Source of the DNA: Glycine soja
Taxonomy: Eukaryota; Streptophyta; Magnoliopsida; Fabales; Fabaceae
Direction: 5' to 3'
Assembly: GCF_004193775.1 (NCBI RefSeq)
Contig: NC_041004.1
Location: 33,318,411 to 33,382,410, forward strand
Length of the DNA stretch: 64,000 bases
Of the stretch, positions 48,401 through 58,733 are shown piece after piece; the first letter of the stretch is position 1; each line of letters starts with the position of its first letter. The notes beneath the pieces were generated by a model, which saw only the letters and a list, made by a program, of their open reading frames with translations, searched no databases and was not told the origin of the DNA. Made by a program: the position numbers and the translations under genes.

Positions 48401-50480
48401 ATGGTTAGAACCAGAGGTTTAGGTCGTGTCCTAGATAGGGTTATAGGCAAAGTCCTGGGAGAGAGGATCATCATGATTCAGATGATGTTCCCCAGCGGTG
48501 AAGGCCTATAGCATCCGCACGTAGGCAACGGGAAGCTACCCCTGTTGCTGAGGATGCTCCTGATATGACTGAGGACGTACCTACACCTGGTGCAGAAGCT
48601 GCTGATGGTGGTGAGGGATTTGCTGTTGATGATGCTCAGGGATTCCCAGGTGGGTCACGTGACCCATCAGTGCTGACTGAGTATGGTGACCATGTTGCAC
48701 TTAGCATATGGAATGGAGAGGTATTTTAAAATTTTAAGTAAAGTTTTTTGTTAAGTATTTGTTATTATTGAAATTTTGAGATAATTTAATTTATTATTTT
48801 ATGTTATTTCGAATCATTTATACTTCAATTCAGGAACTCCCTGAATTGAAGTTATCCTCCCATGGAAGGAAAATTGAGAAATTTGGGAGGCTCGCTCCAG
48901 AAATTGAAAGGCTAGTCGCTGCCACAGGATTAACTCCTTCGATCACATGTTCAGTAGACACTGACGATCGAGGAGTTATATCCGCTTTTGTCGAGAGGTG
49001 GCACAAGGAAACTAGCAGTTTCCATCTCCCTGTAGGAGAGCTTAATTACCATCACACTGGATGATGTGGCGTCACTACTTCATCTTCCAATCATAGGCGC
49101 CTTCGATAGCTTCGAGCCTCTGCATGTGGACGAAGCGGTGTTGATGTTGGTGAAGTTGCTAGAAGTCTCGGGTGAGGAAGCTAGAGCTGAGGCTGCACAA
49201 TGTCATGGGGCATACGTACGCCTATCGTGGCTACGAGATATTTATCATAGGAGATGTGAGGCCCGACATTGGACTGTTGCAGCTCGTGTGTATCTCCTAC
49301 ACTTTTTAGGTTGCACTCTTTTTGCTAACAAGAGTGCAACACATGTTCATGTAGTATTTTTAGACACTTTCCGAGACTTGACTCAGAGTGGAAGCTATGC
49401 ATGGGGAGCTGCGCCCTAGTGCATATGTATGATCATTTAAATGATGCTTGTAAGAGCGGCGGTTGACAGCTTACTGGTTACATCACTTTATTACAGGTAA
49501 ATTTTATGTTTTTAATATGTTAAATTGGATTATGATTTAAATATGTGTTTAATATGTTTATTTGGCATTTCTTTTATGTTGATGTAATGTGTGTAGTGTT
49601 GGATATATGAGCAGTTTCCCACTATTCATGAAAGCGTGACTGATCCAAAGTATGATGAGATGTCACCACGTGCCTGTCGGTGGCTTACTACGAAGGCTTA
49701 TTCGAAGGGATTCCCAGCATTGACGTACCAGACACGTATAAATGCACTGACAATCCTTGATGTATGTTGGATGCCTTATGGTGAGCATCGAGGAGTTAGG
49801 GTGTTTGGCCTCATTTCATGCTTTTAGGGTGAGCTTAGATGGGGTCTCGTTGTGGTCACACATCGACCAGAGAGAGTGGTGCGACAATTTGGATAGTTCA
49901 GACCATTCCTTCACTGCCTATGGGTGCCAGCTTGTCATTTGAAGATATTGACAACAAGTGGATGCATTACTTGGACCATCTAGCAGCAGGGGGACAAATT
50001 TGTCTTGTGCCTGGCCAGTGTGCACCATATTACATGGACTGGTTCTTCAGGATCTCTCATCTGTTCATCACACCCATACAGGCAGCTGATCCACCCAAAC
50101 ATCCACTTGTCCCACAGCATGACACATACGTGGAGTCAGATATCCCTGAGGTCCCAATGGCACCAGAAGCTGGACCTTCACATGCACCTTCTGATGCAGA
50201 GCAACCTAGACATGCAGTGGTAAGATGACTTGCTTTAATGTTTTATTAAATGTTATTTATTTCAATTACTGTAATTGTATATGGGTTTTTTTGAATGTGA
50301 TAGGATGCGTGCCAAGCGATCGCAAAAAGGTTGGAGCGTTTGCTCAACCTAAGGATAGTCACTACAGGCACAGAGATACATGAGGTCATGGAAGACTACA
50401 TCAGGATCGCTAGGGGTATCACAGTAGATGGAAATGCTTATGTTAGGGCGCGACGAAGACGACGCACGGATCAATCATAA
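48401..50480 (+). pseudogene. PMD (MAIN-like) gene of MULE 1, broken
   Basis: Plant mobile domain gene, of the group often labelled 'phosphatase 7 long form homolog' or MAIN-LIKE. Exons by splice signals: 48401-48720, 48834-49496, 49597-50219, 50304-50480. Landmarks are an N-terminal MVRTRGLGR, VERWHKETSSFHLPVGEL, DDVASLLHLPIIGAFDSF, CHGAYVRLSWLRD, YLLHFLGCTLFANKSATHV, FRDLTQSGSYAWGAA, CWIYEQFPTIHE and a C-terminal RARRRRRTDQ. Lesions: a frameshift early in exon 1, a 4-bp insertion after VGEL (about 49038), a small deletion after YAWGAA (about 49418), a TGA near 49464, a TAG near 49828 and a 1-bp loss near 49893. The host MAIN and MAIL1 proteins of this domain act in meristem maintenance and transposon silencing; the function of the transposon-borne version is unknown. 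Confidence 0.85.
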
Positions 50481-51019
50481 ATGATGTTTATAATTATGTT
50501 GTATTTGACAACATTTTTGTTTTCCCTAACATTTTGTATTTATTACATTATTTTGGTTATAACTTTTATTTTATGTTTATTCTAGTTGTGTGTGTCTTCT
50601 TTTTAAGTTTAAGCATGGTTAAATATTGATTTTTTTTATTATTGATCTAAAATTTATGTAACTTAACGTAATTTTTAGCACGATCATGTTTAATCATTTA
50701 TGTGAAAGAAAAGTTGTTACATGTTTGAATTCAAAGTAACAAAAGAACTATTAGTATTATTATTATTATTATTTGGAATAGAATGGTCACAAATACAACA
50801 AAAGGGTTTGTTCACTGATTCATTTCTCTTTTGGTTGACCAATTTTGATATCAAGCTTCCAATGAATACCAAATTTGTTGATTTAGGTGAACCATGAACA
50901 TAAAATAATAATCATACGGTTTCATTCGCTAATGGACACTAATTCCAACATTACATTAACTTCAACAGTGGAAAGAAATAAAATTTGCATGAAAAACTAC
51001 AATTAAGTAATACTAATTT
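50481..51019. other. AT-rich spacer inside MULE 1
   Basis: Between the convergent gene remnants. No coding landmark was recognised. Confidence 0.5.
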
Positions 51020-51575
51020 TGCATTGAATCATGTTGCGACCGAGACACGTCGTCTTCCATTTCCATTACCTATTTACTAAAAACAACTAAAATTTCTATT
51101 GGCCCAAATTGTTTCCAGTAGTTAGACTGTACTAAGACCTTTAGCACGTCATTGTTAGTTTTCAGCTCAATAATTTCAAATTTGATAATTTTATCTGAAT
51201 ACTCATAGTGGCTTGGTTGTCGAAAAAACAATCGCCTTACTGTTTGTGATTCATGAATGGGGGAATCCGATGAGGTGCAACTTGCTTGGTCAAATCCTTC
51301 AGTTTATTCATGGTACATCCGGAAGGAATGTAAAACTTTTTGGGATTTTTTCCTGTGAACGAGTAACTGGCAAACTCATGTTAGCGTGGTATGTTCCACC
51401 TCCCGTTGTAATATAGCAGGGCATCATGAGTAGGGGTCATAGTGGCTTCAAGTAAGTTTAATATACCATCTGGTGTTCTACCAATGGTGCATAATAACTC
51501 AATCGGACCAACATACGAAAATTGATGATTACACATTAACATTGTGTTAACATCATCATCATTTTTCAGTTGCAT
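51020..51575 (-). pseudogene. Degenerate PB1-like coding remnant in MULE 1
   Basis: Read on the minus strand, an open piece (51575-51381) contains a NDDDVNTML block, an FSYVGPIELL block and HDALLYYNGRWNIPR. After a stop the text continues in changing frames with ASYSFTGKNPKKFYIPSG, and then a second related block with TNNDVLKVLVQSNYWKQFGPIEIL. These are two copies of a motif like the PB1-like N-terminal part of MULE proteins, where a DDxD/V-type block is followed by IELY or IELL. It lies downstream of the transposase on the same strand. The identity is tentative. Confidence 0.45.
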
Positions 51576-51704
51576 ACATTGAAAGAGAAATTGGTTACCT
51601 GTATCTGTGAATGGCTACCGGTAGTAAATTTTATCCAAATATTGTTTGTCGGTAGTAAATTTCATCCAAATTGTTTACCTGTATCTGTGATCTTTGGTTT
51701 CTGT

Positions 51705-53770
51705 TCATCGGTTTCTTTGGTGCACCTTTAGTGTTGACCTTTGACAGAGGATGACACATAGAGTTTTAATCAGGTATGCAATTTCTCGAAGTTTACTCTT
51801 GAGAGTTACTTTACCATAAACATCAAGTTCCTCAAATCTTTTAGATATGGTTTCCATCTCTTCCTTTATGGGCACTTGAGACTCAGATAACCCTTGGTAT
51901 GAAAAACTAAGTCGTCTCCAAAACATATGGATTAAATCTAGTGGGATGCTACCAAGAGCATACTTAGATAGCTCACATGCACAAGGAAGACAATGCATGG
52001 TTCTCATGACACAACCACAAGAAGAAGGATTCTTGCCAGCATAATGTACACGCTCAAACTCAACATCAATATAATTTAAAGCATATCTTGAAACCATTCC
52101 AAGAAGCTTCTTGTATAAGGTTTTTTTATAAACATGTCCAACCACACACGTACTTGTTTTAAATGATGCTTTAATTTTAGTGTTCTGCAGCGTGATCATG
52201 TTGTTCATGGCATCCCAAACACTACACAGGTCTCTAAGGCTATTATGTAATACTCTTTTTAAATCCCAATGAGCAGATTCAACCATACATTTCAAATACA
52301 CAAAAAACAATAAACAATAAACATAATACAATAATTAAATTCCATGAATTCATTAACCTTACTAGAAAAAGTTAAACATTTTAATACCTGTTTGTTGTTG
52401 TGTTGCCTAAGTGTATCACCTTATTCATGCAGGCTGTAACAAATTTTTCCTTGTGGGAGATTATCCATGTTTTGTTAACATAGTCAACAAACATTGGCTA
52501 AGGTGAACAAGCAATTTCAAACTTCTTAAGGCATTCATGGAACTGCTGTTCGGAAGGACAATCAACCAGACTTCCCCAAGCATCCATGACATACTACCAA
52601 GCATTTTTTTGACCAATTAGGGATTTACATTTGGCCTTGACATTCTTGTCGATGTGAAACCTGCACAACAAGTTTGTACACTCAAGGAACACAGTTTTCA
52701 CTGCATTCATCAATGTTAGGTCTGTCAGCCACAATAACTACAGTGAGACCATCACGTCTTAAGAATAGACCTCGAAACCATTCTAAAGCCCATACCACAT
52801 TATTAACACGTTCACCCTCCAGATATGCAAATCCAGCAGAGAATGTCATCCCCGTTGGTGTCACTCCAACAAAGTCAAGTAGTGGGAGTCTGTACTTGTT
52901 TGTTTTGTAGGTACTGTTTATCAAAAACACCAAATGACATGCATTGCGTAACTTCACTGCATCAGGGTGACACCAAAATATATCACGTATCACGTCTTCA
53001 TCCTTTAATCTATGCCAATGAATATATTGATCCAATTCAAGAAGCTTCATTAGATGTTGCATTTGAGTATCACTTCCTCTAATGGAAGAACGATATGCAC
53101 TTCTTGTATTGTATATTTGTTTAATTGTTGTACAACTATTGACATTGTGCTCCTTCAACATTAGCAGAATGTTTCTTGGTTTCACCATTGACTTGGTCAT
53201 ATCAACAATAATTGTCTTCTTATCCTTAATCAATCGCCCAACGTATGGATGTCCAAATAATGACTTGGCCAATTCATGATTATGAATCCCAGACATCAAC
53301 TTCACCATCCATCCTTGCCCTCCAATCACTGGTTTCCCACGAAGCTTGAAGGGACACCCATATTTCCTACTCCCAGTATCTCTTCTAACAAAATCTTTCT
53401 TCCTACACCTATACCGACCACTCCTTTCACAACCAATTAACACAAATGAACTCCTTCCTCTACTAGTCTGTGTGTCAGACCTCATAATTACTACAACAAA
53501 TCCATTTTCATGAGCAAATGATCGAGCCCACTACAAAACATCATCTCGGGTACCAAACACCTACAACACAACCCAAACAATTTAAGTTTTCTACAACACA
53601 TACATTTTTATCAAATCACTCACAATAATGAACATTAATACCTGAGAAGTATTAAACGCATCTGAACAATCAACATGTGGTTCATTCACGCCACATTCTT
53701 GTTCATTTTGATAATCCATATCAACTTCTTCAGACATTATACTGTCATAAATCCATTGATCTTCGTCCAT
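51705..53770 (-). pseudogene. MULE transposase of MULE 1, broken
   Basis: Transposase of the MULE group with a FAR1-like N-terminus. Exon 1 is 53770-53642 (43 codons, MDEDQWIYDS, acidic). Exon 2 begins at 53560 with VFGTRDDVL, where a TAG at 53531-53533 replaces the family's Gln. Then come SSFVLIGCERSGRYRCRKKDF (zinc-binding, WRKY-GCM1-like), GIHNHELA, KPRNILLMLKEH and the DDE-type core LPLLDFVGVTPTGMTFSAGFAYL. A frameshift near 52690-52725 follows the VIVADR block, then stops in the CxSPxP and TAWTNK regions. The C-terminal part 52331-51705 has the SWIM zinc finger: CGCVMRTMHCLPCACEL. The first catalytic Asp segment reads LINSTYKTN where LIDSTYKTN is expected, an Asp-to-Asn change. Not functional. 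Confidence 0.88.
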
Positions 53771-53887
53771 CTTAAAAACAAATCAAAAATTTAGACATCA
53801 TACACAAGTCTACATAATCTTTTAATGCACACCATATTATCGAAACTAAAATTCATAGTCATATATATCAATAAACAAAAACTCTAT

Positions 53888-54158
53888 ATTAGTCCCTCCC
53901 TATACTTTATATTTTAATTCCATTTTAGTCCTTACCATCAAAATTTGATAAATATCATCAAAATAAATTAACTACATATATATTACCAAGTAATACAAAT
54001 AAATTTATAATTTATAACTAATTTGAACCTAAATAATTAAATTATATACTTATACTATATATAATTTGTAATAACTAAATAATTCATAATTTGACAAAAA
54101 ATTTACACTATAGGGACTAAAAAAACACTATCAAACTATAGGGATCAAACCACTAATT
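53888..54158. mobile_element. MITE-like insertion inside MULE 1
   Basis: About 270 bp with TTAGTCCCTCCCTATA at the left and the approximate complement TATAGGGACTAAAAAA, followed by TATAGGGATCAAACCA, at the right. The middle is pure AT-rich text. The inverted ends and length suggest a MITE nested between the transposase start and the right palindrome array. Target duplication not resolved. Confidence 0.4.
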
Positions 54159-54221
54159 TAACATATTAATAATTTAAATAAATAAAACTTTAGCCAATTC
54201 AAATAAAATAAATAAATAACC

Positions 54222-54380
54222 CATACGGATGTATGAAGTACATCCGTAAGTACCAACTAAAGCATACGGATGTAGTTTATCCGTATAAACCATACAGACG
54301 AACTACATCCATATGCTTTACTTCATACTTACGAATATACTTCATCCGTATACATCTTACAGATGAAGTTCATCCGTATT
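54222..54380. repeat. Right subterminal palindrome array, MULE 1
   Basis: About five imperfect copies of the CATACGGATG...CATCCGTATG module seen at 47754-47930, spaced about 30 bp apart. None is a perfect palindrome here. Confidence 0.8.
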
Positions 54381-54703
54381 CGAAAAAAAATCAAATCCAT
54401 TGGACCACTAGTTAGCCAGAAAAGCCAGAAAAATGTGTACCTCCGACGAAATCAAACCAATAACTGCAACAATCACCAACCGGTAACACTTTCACCTCCA
54501 CCGAACCGCTACCTCTCTCAACAATTGAAAACCACCACGAACGGGAGAAATCGGAGCACAAAATGATAAAAGCCTAAAGCTTAAAACAACACAAACACCA
54601 ACTTAAAAAAGAAAAATGAGGTAGGGGCATTTTTGCCATTAACAAAATATGTTGGGTGCACCAGCAATAGTGCTGGATGTACCTAGCAACACCCCTTGAT
54701 TAG

Positions 54704-55301
54704 TCTTGAGTGATTGGGTTGGATTTGGTTCTGTTGAGTGGGAAAATTGAAACTTGATACTGAAACGATGAATAGGGGTTTCAGATTCAATTTTACTTAA
54801 CAATCCAACCCTACTTATAATTTTGTGTCAGGTTAATCAAGTTAACTGGTCAATGTGATTATATATACACTTGTATAAGTCTGACAAGTTGTACAAATGT
54901 AAAACATAGAAAGCTGATTGCAAAGATTATATTGTATAAAAAATATATGGAGAATAGTTCCTTTATCAATTTAATGTTTTAATCATTTATTTTTGGTAGC
55001 ATATTTGTTTTAAAAAAATACATATATGGGGAATAAAATATGATAATGCATAAATTAATTAGATTTTATGCAGATGCAGAATTTTTTTTTACTGATTTTT
55101 TTTTGTTAACGAGTAACGACTCATACTAGTTAAAATTGAAAGATTTTATTAACTTTCTATATACATATGCAATTGGTTATGCATTAGTTTTTTTTGTTAT
55201 CATTCAACAAAATATTCTCAAAAGTATTGTTATAAATATATATTTTATAGGTAAAAATATTGAACTAATTATTTTATTGAATAGTAATATGATTTCATGA
55301 T
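54704..55301. other. Spacer between the two MULEs
   Basis: About 600 bp of AT-rich host DNA with GATTGGGTTGGATTTGG and an approximate complement near 54800. No gene seen. It starts with the right target duplication of MULE 1 and ends with the left one of MULE 2. Confidence 0.5.
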
Positions 55302-55311
55302 TAGATTATTG
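55302..55311. repeat. Target-site duplication, left, MULE 2
   Basis: TAGATTATTG, identical to 62120-62129 at the other end of the element. Ten bases, within the 9-11 range of Mutator-type insertions. Confidence 0.88.
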
Positions 55312-55453
55312 GGCAAATTGACCCGAGGGGGTTAGTTTTACAAACTAATTCCCCAAGTGGGTCTGTTTTGAAACAAATTCCCGCGGGGGTCTCTTCCCCC
55401 ACTTAAATCGCCATGCATGCTAGCGAAACATGGCTGGGCGCGACACGTGGCGG

Positions 55454-55586
55454 TTTCGCCATTGCCACTTGCGAAACAGTGGTAGAGTTTATTTCACCAG
55501 TCAAACTGGCGATACGTAGGCATGCAGAGGTGCAGGAGGGTAGGTGCAGCAGGGCCATGCGGGTTTCGCCAATACCACTGGCGAAA
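55454..55586. repeat. Left subterminal palindrome array, MULE 2
   Basis: Three modules of TTTCGCCA, seven bases, TGGCGAAA type: 55454-55476, 55492-55514 (degenerate) and 55564-55586. Further half sites (GGCGAAAC) occur at about 55717 and 55737. They lie inside the long inverted repeat. Confidence 0.85.
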
Positions 55587-55968
55587 CATGCATGTTTCCC
55601 CATTATTTAAGCCTTACTTGGTACCAGCCTTGGTGCATTTGTGCATTAAAATTTTTTTTGCCTTCCCTGTTTTGCTAAAGGTGGGAGCGGATCTTCCATT
55701 TAAATATCAGCTTGTGGCGAAACCGCTTGTGGTGGTGGCGAAACATGTAATGTATTTTTTGTGTTGTTGTTATTTAATTTTTTTTCGTATTATAGAGATG
55801 TATGGTATATTTATTTTGCATTATTATTATGTATGATAGCAATGACTAAATATCTAACGAGAAGTGTACTGTAAATATTGAAAGTGGTAGTGATGAAATG
55901 ATGAAAAGACTTTCATGTAATTGTTTGTATATCTACATGAAATAATGAACTGTGGTCACTCGTGATAA

Positions 55969-55976
<8 letters not shown>

Positions 55977-56036
<60 letters not shown>
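55977..56036. repeat. (TA)n microsatellite inside MULE 2
   Basis: About 30 uninterrupted TA dinucleotides in the non-coding left part of the element. Confidence 0.98.
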
Positions 56037-56039
<3 letters not shown>

Positions 56040-56394
56040 TTAGATATTGAGGAAAGAATTATGTACATGACTAAATTTAATTATTTCTTCTGTTGTATGC
56101 TTTTTTTATAAATATAATTTTGATGTACACGTATGTTGTGTTGTTACTTTTGTTACATAATTGCTTTGTGAGTAAATTGTGTTATTATTTGTTTAGTTTG
56201 TTTGAATGTATTTTAATTTATTTTGTAATATATATTTATGGTGTCATTAATAATTTTTAGATATATTTAATTTAATTTTTATAAATATACTTAATTTTAT
56301 TATATTGTGTACAAATATTTTATAAAATATTTTGTCAATTATTGTATTATATTTAATTTGCAGTATAAATGAAATCTTGTTCATCATCTTTATC

Positions 56395-58527
56395 AAATAT
56401 AAAAATATGTTTCACAACATATTTGAAATGGGGAAGAAGATAAAGAATTACACATTAGACGAGTTGTTCCCACGTATCAAGGTCAAGAAGAAATACTAGA
56501 CGAAATTATTCCTCTACTTTAGCAATCTGGTTTTTACTGAATTATGAAAATGAGATATTCAAAAATAAATGCGGCATTAATTAGCGCCTTGATAAAAAGA
56601 TGGAAGCCAGAAACACATACTTTTCACATGAGATGCGGAGCACTATTACTCCTCAAGAGGTCTCTGTTTTATTAGGTCTCCTTGTGGATGGGCTAACCCA
56701 ATTAAGGTTTGTTGGACCAATTAATGGTGACCTATCCACAAGGAGACCTAATAAAATAGAGACATCTTGAACTTCAAGGTAGTATGATTAAATTAAGTTG
56801 GTTGGTTCACCATTTTCCAGAGACATCTTGACCCATTCATTAGAGGTGTCTTATATGTTGACAAAGGCAGTAGCAAAGTTTCGCTAAGGTACTTGCAATT
56901 TTTACGGGACTTTAGAGAGTGCAACACGTATACATGAGGACCTGCCGTACTTGCTTATTTATAGAGTGAGATGTGCAGCGCCACTGATTATAAAATTAAA
57001 TCAATTGGAGGTATGTGCATCTTAATACAAATGTGGGCATGAGAACGATGTACAACTTTGGCTCCAAAGAGGACTCCTCCCCTAATAGAAAATAAACCAC
57101 TTGGGCACATGTTAATCGTTTAAAAAATTAGATTTCATTTCAAAATAATTAATAATGTAACGTATATTAATTTATAATTTTTTTAGGTGGCTGCGACGTG
57201 TAAATCAACATATCGACAATGATGATTTGATAGTTTTTTGTCACAAATTAGATATTATGAAACGACATGAGGTAAGAACATGTTAATGTATTGGTTAAAT
57301 AATAAATAATATGTCATATTTCACTGAAAATAAACAACATTGGAATTATATGCAGTTTGTGTGGGAGCCTTACACAACAAATGTTATGTCAGTGTTGTCT
57401 TCAATTTGTTTAGTTGGAAGGGTAGTGTGGTGCGCGGTGGTGCCACTAATTTGTTTCCAAGTTATTGAGTGGCACCACCTGATAGAGTGTTGAGACAATT
57501 TGAAATGCAACAACCAATTCCAGGGTGTCCTTCGCAACCCTTGAATATTCATGGCATAATATTGAAAGGAAAACATGATGAAAATTGGGGGCAACTGTTA
57601 GGCCCAATGTTCAATCAATGGAACAATCGAGCTAATTTTTGGATCGATGGTTATCCTCGACAAGAAGGCCTACTGAGCTTTAACTCTGACTATATGGTCT
57701 GGTATAGGCGAAAAAAGAAGATGTTTGTTGACCCTAAAAATGTAAACACAATTACATTGGTATTTTTTTTGTTTTTTGAATATTTAAGTTCAAATTATTT
57801 ATGAAATTTTAGTCCATTAATTTGAACACCTAATAATTGCAGGCTGAAGTTGCAAAGACATTACAGTGCATGGTGTCTCCACAAGGGAGAAATACATGGA
57901 CAATGGATGATCTAGTGCCGTATGTGGAGAAAATAACCATTTTCTCTGAAGAGCAAGAGAGAATCACTGAACCTATGTCACATGGTCCAGCAACAAAACA
58001 TCAATTTTGCAGCACAAGAGTTTCATATTCTCTCGTCAAGTGTTGAAACTCAAGGCATAGCCAGATGAAGGGAAGCTGTTGAAGCGGAACCATATTTGTA
58101 CCCACAGATGGTAGAGCGTGGCCATGGAATGTATTATACACCACCAACATTTTCTCAGTATCCGACACAGATGTATCAGTATCCATTCGAAGGTCATCAA
58201 AGTGATACTTCTGCAAGCGAACATTCAATAGGTGGTGTTGCGGAAACATATCCCAATTTTTCATGGCCTACTATGACCCCTTCACAACAACATGATGCTC
58301 CAATTCCAACACCTAATGCCCCATTAGGTACTCAATGGAATGTACCCGGAGCAATACCTGATATGGATAACTTATTAGGTGTTGATTTATGTCACCAATT
58401 TTCTGTTGAGGTTGATCACGTTGAAGCGGGGAGACATCGGGGCAGAAGAAGTCCTGATAGACAAGTACGAAGATGGGAACGCCCATGCGACACATCCTCA
58501 CGTCATCACGGACATCATAACGATTGA
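56395..58527 (+). pseudogene. PMD (MAIN-like) gene of MULE 2, broken
   Basis: Plant mobile domain gene of a different subgroup from that in MULE 1. Landmarks are PTYQGQEEILDEIIPLL near 56475, YSKINAALISALIKRWKPETHTFHMRCG near 56550-56640, VSVLLGL near 56668, TNVMSVL...VGRVVW near 57380, then LRQFEMQQPIPGCPSQPLN, NSDYMVWYRRKKKMFVDP, ETYPNFSWPTMTPSQQ and a C-terminal ARRWERP-like block. Introns seen: 57272-57354 and 57760-57842, both GT-AG. Lesions include stops near 56499 and 56520, an inverted duplication and loss of sequence at 56660-56763, and a frame change near 57475-57485. The last 140 codons (58096-58527) are open and rich in Gln, Pro and Tyr. Confidence 0.82.
56660..56763. repeat. 30-bp inverted repeat in the PMD pseudogene
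   Basis: 56660-56689 and 56734-56763 are complements with one mismatch, 44 bp apart. The left arm encodes the family's VSVLLGLLVDG segment; the right arm is a reversed copy of it. See the findings. Confidence 0.9.
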
Positions 58528-58733
58528 TTTTCATGTCTCTGTTTAAATATCTTGTTGTATGTTTTTCATTTAAAGTTGAGACTTATATTATTGCTTATGT
58601 TATGAAGGTTTACTAATGGATGCAGTTTATGTTGCACACAAAAATATAATAATAAATAATTTTAAAAACAAACTGATCATGGATAGCTACGATTTCATTG
58701 AAGAACACAAACTAAATACCTAAATCAATTAAT

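Larger units (their letters stand above)
47445..54694. mobile_element. Mutator-like element 1 with PMD gene and MULE transposase
   Basis: A 7,250-bp DNA transposon defined by inverted ends, GGGTGTTGTTAGGT...CTAGCAACACCC, alike over about 85 bp, and a perfect 9-bp target duplication. Inside, a PMD (MAIN-like) gene runs inward from the left (48401-50480, +) and a MULE transposase gene runs inward from the right (53770-51705, -), so the two are convergent. Arrays of palindromic ATCCGTATG-type modules lie inside both ends. A third degenerate minus-strand coding remnant lies between them (51020-51575). All frames are broken, so the copy needs help from another element to move. Such pairing of PMD genes with MULEs is known from plants. 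Confidence 0.9.
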
